Below, piece after piece: positions 52,566 through 63,746 of a stretch of 64,000 nucleotides of DNA (position 1 is its first letter; each line of letters opens with the position of its first letter). The position numbers were made by a program, and so were the translations under genes. The notes under the pieces are model-generated. The model saw only the letters and a list, made by a program, of their open reading frames with translations. It was not told the DNA's origin and searched no databases. The stretch covers positions 124,001 through 188,000 of the forward strand of contig JASISA010000027.1 of assembly GCA_031771865.1 (NCBI GenBank), given 5' to 3'. This DNA comes from Nothophaeocryptopus gaeumannii. Lineage: Eukaryota; Ascomycota; Dothideomycetes; Mycosphaerellales; Mycosphaerellaceae.

Positions 52566-53695
52566 ATGGCTTCAACACTAGACACCGTAACCCCCGAGCT
52601 CTTCGATCGCATCGCCCAGCACGCAGAACCAGAGGATCTATGCTCGTTGAGATGTGTCTCGCGTAGCTTTGCTGAGAAGTCCGTGCGGTAAGGCTATGAG
52701 GGACGATATTCACGAGAACAGAGCAGTTGATATCTCACAGAGCGTACTGCGAGGCGAACTTCAGTGAAGTTCTGCTCGAGCTCGACGACGAAGCCAGCCT
52801 AACAAAGGTTCAAGACATTGCCAACCATCCTGTCTTCAAGAAGACGCTCCGTCAACTTAACTTGGACATCGATGACTTCCAATCCGCTCGTGAGGAGCCC
52901 GCCGAAGGATCCAACGTTTTCGAATCCGAAGATAGCGAATTATTCCAACTAAAAACAGACATGTTCTTCGACCTCCGCAAATTAGGCACTATAACAACCA
53001 TCAAGATCCGCTCTCGCGAGTTCAATTATGAGACACATGATATCCGGCGGACATATGAGCACCTGTTCAGTGACCTGTTGCTCCTGTATTTGGATAAAGA
53101 ATCCATGAACATTCAAACTTTCATCCTGGATTTCGAGAACTCGAGTCTGCCCTTTCACAGTCTCTCAGATCAATCAATCAAAGACTGCGTCCACCTGTTT
53201 CGGAACCTGACGTCGCTTACGCTTGCCTTTTGGTATAGTGAGAGTCACGCAGGCGCAGTTCGTGATCGTCCGGAGGAATTCAAGCGCATACTCACTTCTT
53301 CTGGAAAGCTCAGACATCTGAATTTGCAATATCTCTATGACTCATCAGAAGTCATTCGTGGAGAGTCAGATGAATACAAGCTTTTCCAGGCTGCTTTACA
53401 ATCGACTTTCAGGGCGCTGGAGACCTTTCGAATCGATTTCGGCTGGATGCACGTTCAAGACATCCCTCCGTTCATCGAACGCCATCGTAGCACATTGAAG
53501 AAGTTTGAGCTGGGCAATGATACGCAGGTCAAAGTCTACGTTACAAATGGAGAACTCTCTGGGTCAGAATGGAACGATGACAAAAAAACACTGGAAGAGA
53601 CTTTGATGGAAGTCACTGGATTTCAGGGAATTGAGGTCGATGAGGATACGGAAAAGACTTGGGCGGATCGTGGTAGACGCCTCTCAAATGTATGA
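52566..53695 (+). CDS. F-box protein, two exons
   Basis: Exons 52566-52687 and 52741-53695 join in frame to 358 residues (donor GTAAGG, acceptor CTCACAG). The N-terminus is a short F-box, TVTPELFDRIAQHAEPEDLC followed by SLRCVSRSFAEKS, expected to bind Skp1. The remainder alternates leucine-rich segments (RNLTSLTLAFWYSES; SGKLRHLNLQYLYDS; ALETFRIDFGWMHVQ) as in fungal F-box/LRR-like substrate receptors of SCF ubiquitin ligases. Target unknown. It is intact, unlike the related F-box gene at 33.4-34.4 kb. Confidence 0.85.
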
Positions 53696-56600
53696 GTGCA
53701 ATAGGCGAGGTTGGGAGCGGCGCAACCCGTACTGCGCTTGCTGACGGCGGTGTCTTCGATCAAGACGGCAGCTCTCGCTGGGATGTAATCTGCAAGAGAC
53801 GATGCACATCATCTCTGAGGAGCGCAAGAACTAGTATGATCAGATGAGCAGATTTCACATGTTTTGGAAGACGAAAGCGCAGGCATACATCAATGCGCAC
53901 GGCGACCAGATGGTAGTTGTCAGGATGCTGAGTCGCAATGCAGACGATAGTTGTCTCGACACGCAACACTTTCTATGCCGCTTTTTTCGCACATGGAAGC
54001 ACAAGACACAGGAGATAGCGCTGAGAGGGGATGGAAGGTGCAAATGAAGAGGAAGGGGCGGGAGCAGGAAGAAGAGGGATTTGCTGTTCGGAAGGACACG
54101 CACGATTCTTGGAGAAGGCAAGAGGCATTGGTCAGGCGTGATCAGGATGAAGTTGCCTTCTCTCGGATTCTGAAGCAAAGTCTATGCTCATACAGTCGCA
54201 GCTCCACTGCCAAAATCAGTTGAGATGATAGAGAGGATCGATAAGGTGACGGGTCCTCGTCTATAGCTCGTAATCGCAGTGTTCCATCATGTTCCATCAT
54301 CAGTCGTGGATAGCATGCCATCCATCTACTCGTCATCAGCGCTCACGCCGTAGACCTGCGAAGCAGAACACCAAAAGTCTGCAAACGTTTAAGTCTCCAG
54401 ATGTGGAAGAACAGTCTCCCTTCAAGGTTCCCATGGACACAATGTGGATATATGTCTTAGTGCAGCTGCTGCATCGACAGGCATTAGTACTCATACCGAC
54501 TGCTGTCACTCACAAAAGTCAAGGGGAAGGTGGCACGGGGGCACGCGGCCGCGCTCGTTTCCCATGCGGTATCGGAGACGGGTTTTGATTTCAAAGGGTT
54601 TCCTGCACACCGGGGAATGGTCAGGGTGGAAGTTGAGTACCGATATGAGCGAGGATGGCCGTGGGTGATACATTTCATGCGCCGGAAAAATCTTTGGTTC
54701 GATTTATCCAACAATCGGCACAGCGCAACAAGAATGATGAAGTCGCTGGCGTCGGCAGCTTTCGAGAGTCTGGGGTGCGAGATTGGCTCCGACAGATCAC
54801 AAGCTAAGCCCAGGTTTTGGGGTGCTGGCTTCGCCGCTAGTAAGCCATCCTTGCACCCTCTTGTTCGATTGTGTCCGGAGTATTGTCTGGCTCGGCAATG
54901 GACCGCCAAATTGTTGGTGACACGGCCCTCAGTGCTGCAATCATGTTCTTGATGTGTCTATCGGATCGTCCACCACGTTTCTGCTTGTCGCATACGAAGT
55001 TGAAAGACCGTGTCCAAGCAGCCATATCAGTGCCGGGATCGGTGAGGTTACAATATCGATGCCAGAGATGATCTTTCGATCCCGTTACAGACGTTTCGTG
55101 ATGTCCAACCAGCGGTGAAGAAGGTGGCTCGATAGCCTTCAGATACCGCGCCGTAGGTCTTGTTGTGTGCGTGCGATGCCGCCGTCTGAAGCCGAGACAT
55201 ACAGTATTGAGAAGAGAAATGTGATCGCGATGGACGTTGCATCAAACTCCTCGCTTGTCTCGGGGCCCCCAGGCTGGCGCTAGCCTTCTTTAGCAGATGC
55301 ATCCACCAGTGGCCTGACGACTTTGACCTGAGCCTCTTGGCCTCCTGTAAGCATCTCTACCATGCAAACTACTGAGAAACCGACATCGCCTACTGCGGAC
55401 TATACCACACGCCAAGAGACTGTATCGTCGTATAGCTTATACCTTGTAGGCCTCATGTCAAGCGAGATGGGCTTGCTAGTGCTCTCTACCCACCGCCAAG
55501 TGCTGCGGCCGCAGTGCGTATCTGAAGACCATGCTGTAGGGGAAGACTTTAGATCCAGTAAGAATGCTTCCGACTGTGCATGGCTCGACGAACAATGCAT
55601 TCATCCGACGCTTACGGCATTGAGTATGCAATTCGCAATTCCAGATCTTGGCCTCGCGAGCAGCAAAATGCCTCACATAACTAGCTCATCGACCGCATCG
55701 CAAGCGAGCCTGAAGGCCTACTGCCCATCTAGCACGGAGGAGCCATTTCCACGGCACAATGTCTCAGTCGGTCAACCATTCAGGCAACTCGCCTCAAGCT
55801 AGACTCGTGGCGATCGCTTCGACAATCGGACAACATGGAGCTCCCGCATGCTCATTTGTGCCCACAGACAAGATGGTTTAAGGTGTTCTACACTTCTCGA
55901 GTATCTCTCTATAGTCGCGTAACATGGATGGGGATGAAGTGGAGAAAGAGCCCATGCTGGAATGGCAGTCCACGAAGACATCGCATCTGAAGCACTACAA
56001 GCGTACTTAAGCCATTGTCATCTCAACGCTCACGGTATGCTTAGTCGGATTCACGCTGCTCTACCGTGGCATGACCCCGCCTGCACCAACAGCTTCCATT
56101 AAGCTTGCTGGAGAGGTCAACAACTTGATACCCGAGTGTTCGTTTGCCACTCTCGAAGTCTACGTAGCAATCAAGGAGCGATTATTGACACTTTCGAAGT
56201 TTCTGTCGCCCCGCAAGTATGGTCAAACAACTCGTTGTACGGTCCAGAAGGAGACATCAGAGACTTGGCAAAGGATGAGACCGACCAATTGATGAAGTGA
56301 TGGAAAGCGTTGATGCCGCCTAAGTTAGCAATTTTCTCAAGCAACTTGCTTTGCACGATCTAACGCACACCACGTGGATTTGGATTCGGACCCGTCCATG
56401 AACCCGAGAAGCATACTTTGCCGCCGCCACTGCAGTATGAAGATTTAGCACCACCTGACTACTATTACTCGATCACAGTATTTCATCAAACGCAATGTTT
56501 AGTATGTTCGTGGTACCCTTATGCTCACCAGAATAAGACTAATTATACAACTCAGGATGCAATTTCTGCATACGTGCATTAGTGATCGAACTGGGTTCTC

Positions 56601-57499
56601 CCGCGGAGCCCATAAGAAGCGCCAAGAGCGTTTCCACCATAGCCGACATTTTCTGCACTGTTTTGACTATCTTCGCCGAGGTAAGCTCATTGCGAACAAC
56701 GATGAGCCACCCGTACTGACCTTCAATCAAACCGTCATGTGCTATAGGGAAACCGCACTCGAAAGCGCGGATGAGTATTCGATCGCGGAAGGCCGGAACA
56801 AGGTCCTTTTCCGAACTTCCGGAATCGGCACGACATTTATGTGTAAGATCTACGATGAGATCGTTCAGTATGCTGATGGCCATGCGAACCCTGAATGGAA
56901 AAGGCCGCTCAAGAAAGAGCATTGAGGAATGGGTGATGCCTGTAAAGTGCCTCTCGAAACACCAAGATTTGTGATCATCTGCGACGGCCACGCAGGACAC
57001 TTCGTGTCCGTACCCGGGCATGGTGTGCGGACTTTGTTCTTTTCATCCAACGTCGACATGGCTCAAGATGATGAGCAATGATGGGATCCGCGGTGTGTGT
57101 GAAGTTGCTGAGCAATCTTTGCCCGGCTGCCCTGTCCCAGCCCAAAGCAGGTGACTTCTACGGAAAGACGTCTTGTCTCACAAATAGGGAAGATTCATCC
57201 GCCTCCGTGCGTAAAACAGGACATTCAATGCAGCTCTGCTGATGAGCGCGGAGAAAATATAGGATAACTCCGCGTGCTGACTACACGGTGAATCCTTCCG
57301 ACTACTTCAGCTCTCAATCCTGCACAAAATCGAATAGGGCACTGCTGCAACCTTTTAACGAGTGGCTGAATCCAGGAGCCGCCGGATTCATTTACCACGA
57401 TAGGGTCCAACTTCAGTACTCGATAACGTAAAGCATACCTTAAAAGGACTTAATCTGAAAGCTGGCTCTACCATCATACCATCACAGACCTCCAGCAAC
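53696..57499. other. 3.8-kb gene-poor region
   Basis: Open frames on both strands are short, overlap one another and share no recognisable domain. The longest (54484-54909 minus, 54530-54952 plus, 55362-55802 plus, 56521-56925 plus, 56539-57021 minus) conflict with each other. I see no transposase, reverse transcriptase, terminal repeats or tRNA. Decayed transposons or an unusual non-coding locus are possible. The last 100 bases hold the promoter of the gene at 57500. Confidence 0.4.
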
Positions 57500-58555
57500 A
57501 TGGCCAGCAAACCACTTATTCTCATCACCGGAGCCACAGGCCATGTCGGATTCAGGACTCTTGTCCTAGCCCTCGAAGCAGGCTATCGCGCTCGCGTCAC
57601 TCTCCGAAAAGAATCGCAAAAAGATGCAATCCTCGCCACAAAGTCCATCAAGCCTCACGCCGAGGACATCGACTTTATCCACGTCCCCGACATCACAGCC
57701 GACGGAGCCTACGACAATGCCCTTGACGACGTCTCCTACATCTTCCACATCGCTACTCCAATCCCCGTGACCCCCTCCAACCAATCCATGAACACATCCG
57801 ACTATCAGAAAATGTACTACGATCCAGCCATCAAAGGAAACCTAAACATGCTCCGCGCCGCTTCCGCAAAAGGCGATCAGATCAAGAAACTAGTCTTCTG
57901 TTCCTCCGGAAACGTCCTAGCTATCTTCAACGGCCAACCCTGCACCTCCCCCACAGATCTCGCTTCCCCACCCACAGAAGAAGATCTCTCCAAAGTCGAA
58001 CATTTCGGTCGCGCGTATGAAGTAGCGAAACTCCAAGCTCAGCACTCCGCGATTGATTACGTGAAACAACACAAGCCGTCATTTGATGTAGTTTTTATAC
58101 TTCCAGGTCTCGTGCAAGGAGTAAATGAACTACATACCAAGGAAGAGGATATCTTCAACGGCACGAATGAGGCTACGATCAATGCTATTTCGGGTAATAT
58201 TTCCCCTTACCCGAAAGTCGCCAATTCTGTCTGGAATGACGATGTAGCGAATTCTTTCCTCGCTTGCATAACCCGATCCCAAATTAAACATCTCGATAAC
58301 CTGGTCCTCCTCGGACAGGGAGGAAAAGGGTATCATTGGGATGATATCGGGAAACTGGGAGAGAAGTTGTTTCCGAAGGCGACGGAGAAGGGGATTGTGA
58401 AGGCGGTGAAGGGGCAAGAAGTGATGAGTTGGGATTTTGAGGAGGCGACGAGGGGAACGGAGGAGAAGTGTGGATGGACGTTTGCGGGGCCGGAGGTTTG
58501 GGTTAAGGGGTTGGGGGAGCAGTGGTTGGGGTTTAGGGGGGTCGAGGCGGCGTGA
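57500..58555 (+). CDS. NAD(P)-dependent epimerase/dehydratase family reductase
   Basis: An intact single-exon gene of 351 residues of the extended short-chain dehydrogenase class, close to the dihydroflavonol-reductase/methylglyoxal-reductase (GRE2) branch. The cofactor motif TGATGHVG is at residues 10-17. The active-site YEVAK is at residues 173-177, with the catalytic Ser likely in LVFCSSGNVLA. A substrate-binding C-domain follows. Such enzymes reduce aldehydes or ketones with NADPH. The substrate cannot be named. The Arg in RVTLRKES near residue 36 is compatible with NADPH use. Confidence 0.9.
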   Translation: MASKPLILITGATGHVGFRTLVLALEAGYRARVTLRKESQKDAILATKSIKPHAEDIDFIHVPDITADGAYDNALDDVSYIFHIATPIPVTPSNQSMNTSDYQKMYYDPAIKGNLNMLRAASAKGDQIKKLVFCSSGNVLAIFNGQPCTSPTDLASPPTEEDLSKVEHFGRAYEVAKLQAQHSAIDYVKQHKPSFDVVFILPGLVQGVNELHTKEEDIFNGTNEATINAISGNISPYPKVANSVWNDDVANSFLACITRSQIKHLDNLVLLGQGGKGYHWDDIGKLGEKLFPKATEKGIVKAVKGQEVMSWDFEEATRGTEEKCGWTFAGPEVWVKGLGEQWLGFRGVEAA

Positions 58556-58620
58556 TTAAGATACATTTAGAGGCTGATTTGCTGCGTTACTGACAATGCC
58601 TCGTTGTAGCCTGCCTTTCC

Positions 58621-59370
58621 TCATGATCCATTCCCATCGCACTTCTGGGGCTTCTTCGCTGCCGGTAACTCCGTATTGCCCATAACACATTGACGACTGG
58701 CAATCCAGTCATTCCTCCTGAGCTCGCTAGGCCAGTCATATCCCTCAATAAGACACGTATGGACTGTCACAGAACGACTGAGCTCTTTCATTAGAGGGTC
58801 TCCCGCACCCATGACACCAGTACCTTGGACCACAATGCCACCTGGCATCGGAATGATTTTGCCTTTCAAGTACCACTCCAGTAACTGTTGCAGATAGGCG
58901 GATGCTGGGTGCTTCTCCCAGCTTCGATGGGGTTCTGATACTTGGCGAATGCCCACGCAGACTGGGTCCGTTGAAAGTCAGCTGACCACACTCCTTCAAA
59001 TATGGACCAGGTAGAAATTGCCGAGAATCATCGCCATGTCATCGTGGCGCCACCTGTCGAGGAGCAGCAACTCCGTAGGCTTGGTGTAGCGTAGGTCGAA
59101 AAACGGTACACTCGCATTTCCAAAATATTCATTCGCAGTATCGTCGATGTCCCGACTCTGACCCAACTGGCCTGGGTCCAGATAATTGACAGCGACCATG
59201 GCCACTCGACATCGCAGCGCACGTTGGGTCCGAGTGTGGTGTTGATCTCGTAGAGTTGGATGACGAGGTTGACTATGACGCCTTCGTCGTATTCATCGAT
59301 GGGCAGTCTTTTGAGACCGGCCAGAGGCTCTTCCTAAGGGGCGGCGTTCCAATATTTGTACTCATAATTG
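58621..59370 (-). pseudogene. Degenerate unknown gene in two or more frames
   Basis: I do not recognise this gene. A minus-strand frame starting after a TTAG acceptor near 59335 reads GLKRLPIDEYDEGVIVNLVI and QLYEINTTLGPNVRCDVE. It then changes frame near 59205 to VAVNYLDPGQLGQSRDIDD and PFFDLRYTKPTELLLLDRW, which stops at 58996. A further frame, 58956-58621, reads YLQQLLEWYLKGKIIPMPGG. Protein-like sequence thus continues across frames. It could be a multi-exon gene whose introns I failed to find, or a pseudogene. Confidence 0.35.
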
Positions 59371-59705
59371 GGATAGTATAGTTAGGGGTAAGTGAATTAG
59401 CCTAACGTTTGAAGGAGCGTCCCTGCCGCGGTGCACGTGACGGTAGTTCTAGTTCTACTGCGTCATTGCCCATCTTCAAAGCACGAGAAACGCGATCGTC
59501 GGTACAACAACATACACGATCGAGATTGCTGGCCAGGTTTCAGCAACACGCCTCTCTTTCTGTAGCAAGAATGTGGGCAACATCGCGATGGGTGTTGTAC
59601 ATGCGAAGGATATCAACAATACTCTTCTGAAAGCCTCCCACTTTTTGCGTGGCTTACTTTCTTACCTTTCTTACCTTCAACTCATACACAAACTCTACAT
59701 TGAAT
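59371..59705. other. Short intergenic stretch
   Basis: About 330 bases between the degenerate gene and the next plus-strand gene. No feature beyond a probable promoter is seen. Confidence 0.35.
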
Positions 59706-60791
59706 ATGCCACTTCCAGCAATAGCCGTAGGCGGCTTGATCGCAGCCCATATGCGGCACAGCAAGGAGGCTGGGAGAGCTCTGACCGCCGAAGAAGCTCG
59801 CAAAGTATTCCAAGCAAGATTCGGAAGCCTTCATTCTACGCTGAAGAATGCCGACGACATTGAATCCGACATCAGTCCAGATAGTTCAATTTCGCGATCC
59901 TCAGAGTCACATCGGAGCGCATCCAGTGCCGCTGACTCGGCCATCAGTGTTCATCCCGGGGCTCCCCACGAGATTAGGGTTAAAACCAAAGGCGCGGCTC
60001 TCAGCTCCGGATTCCCATACCATCCAAGCCTCTTCGACTTGCAAGTTCATCCTGCGAAGTGGGACGAGTTTACCACACAAATTCTGGAGATTATGAAGCT
60101 CAGTGGTAAAGACCGAGCGAAAGCTTTCGCGTTTGGCCACGCTGCGTACATGGTTACGCCAGGTGTCTATCACATTGGACGCAACAAGAGTCGCCGAATA
60201 CAGGAAGACAAGATTAAACTTGGACTCACTGATCAATCCCAGACCAGTCTTGGGGAGCTTCTTCGACAGTGGAACCAAGGCTACTTTGGCCAACGAGGTC
60301 TCATTGCCCGCCTGGAGCTTAGCGAGACAGCCTTGAAATCCCCGCATCAACATAGCAAGATCTTTCAGCGAGAGGCCCATTGGTATCCGAAGAAAGAAGA
60401 TCGCGATCGCAAACGGGAGGAGCGCAAATTTGTTATCGTCATGACACAGCTATATGAGCCTGAGCAACTGGAAAACGTGGCACATGAGCTAGACGCTGGT
60501 CAAGCGATTTGCGAGGCGGCAGATCAGAGCGATGCCACATATCACACTGCGGAGGCTCCATCATGGGCTGGTCAAGACAAACCTCTTCCAGAACTTCCGG
60601 CCTCTGCAGATCCTGTCTTAGACTTTGCAACGGAGTTGTCGAAGATGGATGGAGAGGATCCAGCTGAGTTGCCGTCGGCTGCGCAGTATGCTGAGCTTGA
60701 GGGAAACTCGCAACACATATTCGACAGCAACGCTCCCATGGTCTCCGCTAGGACACATGCAAGGCTACATCAGAACATGGGTCATGTGTGA
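59706..60791 (+). CDS. Conserved hypothetical fungal protein
   Basis: A single-exon gene of about 361 residues. I know no function for it. The N-terminus (MPLPAIAVGGLIAAHMRHSK) contains a short hydrophobic segment and is followed by a Ser-rich stretch. The core (FPYHPSLFDLQVHPAKWDEF; GHAAYMVTPGVYHIGRNKSR; LRQWNQGYFGQRGLIARLEL) looks folded and resembles hypothetical proteins in other Pezizomycotina. A basic segment (YPKKEDRDRKREERKFVIV) precedes an acidic Pro/Ala-rich tail. I chose ATG 59706 over 59649 because the first 19 residues look like leader sequence. Confidence 0.7.
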   Translation: MPLPAIAVGGLIAAHMRHSKEAGRALTAEEARKVFQARFGSLHSTLKNADDIESDISPDSSISRSSESHRSASSAADSAISVHPGAPHEIRVKTKGAALSSGFPYHPSLFDLQVHPAKWDEFTTQILEIMKLSGKDRAKAFAFGHAAYMVTPGVYHIGRNKSRRIQEDKIKLGLTDQSQTSLGELLRQWNQGYFGQRGLIARLELSETALKSPHQHSKIFQREAHWYPKKEDRDRKREERKFVIVMTQLYEPEQLENVAHELDAGQAICEAADQSDATYHTAEAPSWAGQDKPLPELPASADPVLDFATELSKMDGEDPAELPSAAQYAELEGNSQHIFDSNAPMVSARTHARLHQNMGHV

Positions 60792-61274
60792 GGATGAACA
60801 ACTGAACCTGGACCCGGACCCGTATCATCGCTTCGGAGTCAAGCAGATCAGTGTCGTGTACGGGATCAAGACAGAGCGCCTTCCTGACTGCCGGAAGACT
60901 GTCCACATATCAATCTACGGGATGTGGAGAAACAACCATGTTGCGTAGCGGCTGTTGAAAAACAGACGAGGGCTTACTAAGATGGCTGGTTGTCACTACA
61001 GTTTTCCTCTTCTCTCGACCAGCTTTCATCCTTCAACTGAAACCTGCAACAATATCTCGGCTCAACCACCAAACTCTGAAGGCTAGAGTTGGCAGCAGAG
61101 CGCGTGCTATTAGAGCATTTCGAGCCGGAATGCCGCATCTCACAACTCAGCTGAGCCGCCGGAAGCCACAAGGATCGCAGCACCGCTCCTGACCAACGTC
61201 ATCAGAACTCTAAATCTAAGTCTATACACTTGGGTATGATCCTCCACAGCTGGCACTTTCGATGTTCAGCGAAG
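60792..61274. other. Intergenic stretch upstream of the glycosidase
   Basis: About 480 bases with no supported gene. It should contain the promoter of the gene at 61275. Confidence 0.35.
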
Positions 61275-63746
61275 ATGGTGCCAACGAGGACGCTATTCGC
61301 GTTTGCGTACAGTGCATTGCTTGCAGTCGCTCAGCAGCCACCTCCACCGAGCGACGCCAACGTTATGGGCACTTCTTTCTTGGATCACCAGGCGCCAATA
61401 TCGGGCTTCTTCGGCAAAACGTTCCTGAAGGCCAACATACCGTATATTGATATTCCGGACCAGACGATTCAAGATGTGTATTACTACCGCTTTTCAGCAC
61501 TGGCTCGTCATCTGCTCTACGCGACTCCACGAACAGGATACGTCATTACCGAGTTCATGCAACCTGTTGGTTATGCCGGCTCTTTCAGCACTATCGATGC
61601 GGCTGCAGGACACATGATTGAAGAAGCGCGGTGGTTGAGAAGCTCATATTTCGTGGAAGACTTTGTCCAGGTATGGACCAGAGGACCAGGTAACTCATCT
61701 CAGTACACACACTAGATTCAGTACGCCACAGCAGGCGCAGCCAATGTCACTGGCAACACCGCATTTCTGGCATCGCAGCTCGTTGGAATGGCGCGAATGT
61801 GGCATGAGTGGGACTGCGTTTTCAACTCCACTCTGGGTCTCTACTGGTTCACGCCAGAATTTGATGCGCAGGAGTACAGTTTGCCAGGCTACGTCGCCAA
61901 CGCTGCACTTGGTGATACGAACCCGAATAACATCCTTTACCATGGTCCAAACACGTATCGTCCAAGCCACAGTGCATACATGGTAGCGAATGCTGAAAGT
62001 ATAGCGTCTGTCGCTGCCGCTACGGGCAACGCCAGTCTCGCCTCGGAATATCAGCAAAAGGCCGACAGCTTGAAGACATCGATATATGATGACCTCTGGA
62101 ACTCAACACAAACATTCTTCGTGGATTACATCAAAGACGGCGAACCGGGTGCTGGGCAGGTGGAGGGCAGAGAACAAGTCGGTCTTTTCCCATACCGATT
62201 CGGTATTGCTCTAGAACAAAACACCACAGTGCCTACACTCGAGGCGCTCGCCGATCCCCAAGGCTTCAACACAACTTACTTCCCAACGACACTGGAAGTC
62301 CGCAATCAGTACTACACAGAGACCAAACCCGGAGACGCTTGCTGCTACTGGCAAGGTCAGAACTGGCCATACAGCACCGCTCACACTGTTCAATCTCTCG
62401 CTGCGATGTATCGAAGCGGTTTGGCAACGCTGGATCAGTATTTTGATCTATTGAAAAATTACGCGCTCACGTAGTACAAGAACGGAGAGCCATATGTGGC
62501 TGAGATGCACTTCCCATCTCAGGATGGCTGGAGTCAGGATGCCAGCAACCATTCTGAACACTACCAACATTCGACATACTGTAACAATGTCCTGACTGGT
62601 CTGTTGGGCATCATTCCGCGTGCAGACAATGTTCTGGAGATTGACCCCATCATACCAGCGGATTGGAGTTACTTCGCAGTCGAGAATGTGCCCTACCACG
62701 GCCTGCTGGTGACCATCTTGTGGGACAAGGATGGGAGTAGATACAAAAATGGCTCAGGGCTCACCGTGTTCGCCAATGGAAAGTCGATTCATAACGGTGA
62801 TAGTCCCAAGGTAACAGTTCAGCTACCTTTGAACGATGCAAACCAAGACGCAACACCCATCGACGTCAATATCGCCGTAAATGCTCTCGGTCTGTCCGGG
62901 GTCGGCTCCTGGCCTCGTGCTTCTGCAACATATACATACTTCAAAGATGACCCATACAAAGCAATCAATGGTGCGCTCTTCTACGATGAGATACCGGACA
63001 ACAGATGGACGAACTACGACGATTCCGGCGCGCATGCCAACGACTCTCTAGCAATCAAGCTTCAACGCCCTCGAAATGTTACAGGAGTAGCACTTGCAAT
63101 CTTCTCCGATTCAGAGTCTCCGAACAATGGGAGCGTGGCGTGCCCTGCTTCGATCGAGATCACCGACAGGCCTGGAAGGCTGCTTGCCAACGAGTCGGAT
63201 TTCGCCTCCACTTGTTTGGCGAACGATATCAACGTCATATTCTTTAACGAGTCTGTGGAAGTCGACACCGTCAACATCAACTTCTTTGGCCAATCTGGAA
63301 AGGCCGTCGGTGTGACGGAGGTCCAATTTTGGGTCCCGGCAAACACCGGTCCGTTCTACTTCGCAGCAGATGCCTTACCATCTCGCGACTCCAGCGCATC
63401 TACAAACTCAACAGCTCATGTGGCTTTTGACGCAGATTCCAAAGCAACTTCGAATGGCGCTGTCATGGCGCTGGGTGATGCACAATCTGCGATAGGTTTC
63501 TCTGGCATTTTCTCTGCTCAGGGTGGGAGTCCAGACGTGGAGTTGAGATACAAGAACAATGGAACAGCATCGATCTCTCTCGGTGTGGAGGTCAATAGGT
63601 TCGCAGCTGTAAGTGTAAAGCTTGGGACGGCGAGCGGATATCAGAGTGTAAAGCTGCCTGGTATTACGCTTTGGAGAGGAACGAACTTCATCACACTATC
63701 TGGAGGCGGGAGTGGACTGTTCTTGGAAGGTCTGAATGTCACCTGA
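61275..63746 (+). pseudogene. Secreted six-hairpin glycosidase (MGH1/GH63-like) with an in-frame TAG
   Basis: Two exons (61275-61670 and 61716-63746; donor GTATGG, acceptor ACTAG). A signal peptide (MVPTRTLFAFAYSALLAVAQ) precedes an (alpha/alpha)6-barrel glycosidase domain with LVGMARMWHEWDCVFNSTLG, LYHGPNTYRPSHSAYMVANA and CCYWQGQNWPYSTAHTVQSL. It closely resembles fungal MGH1-like/GH63-related proteins of uncertain specificity. The frame is broken only by TAG at 62472-62474. Conserved sequence continues immediately in the same frame (YKNGEPYVAEMHFPSQDGW), including NHSEHYQHSTYCNNVLTGLL and a C-terminal beta-sandwich. A CAG (Gln) to TAG change would explain it. Without the stop the protein would have about 808 residues. 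Function as sequenced is doubtful. Confidence 0.75.

Noticed and set aside
53696..57499. A transposon or viral insertion
   Set aside because: I found no transposase, reverse transcriptase, integrase or capsid-like motif and no terminal repeats, though decayed elements cannot be excluded.
47512..62474. A changed genetic code in which TAG encodes an amino acid
   Set aside because: SSS1 and the SnoaL-like gene end with TAG at the expected family position, so TAG works as a normal stop here.
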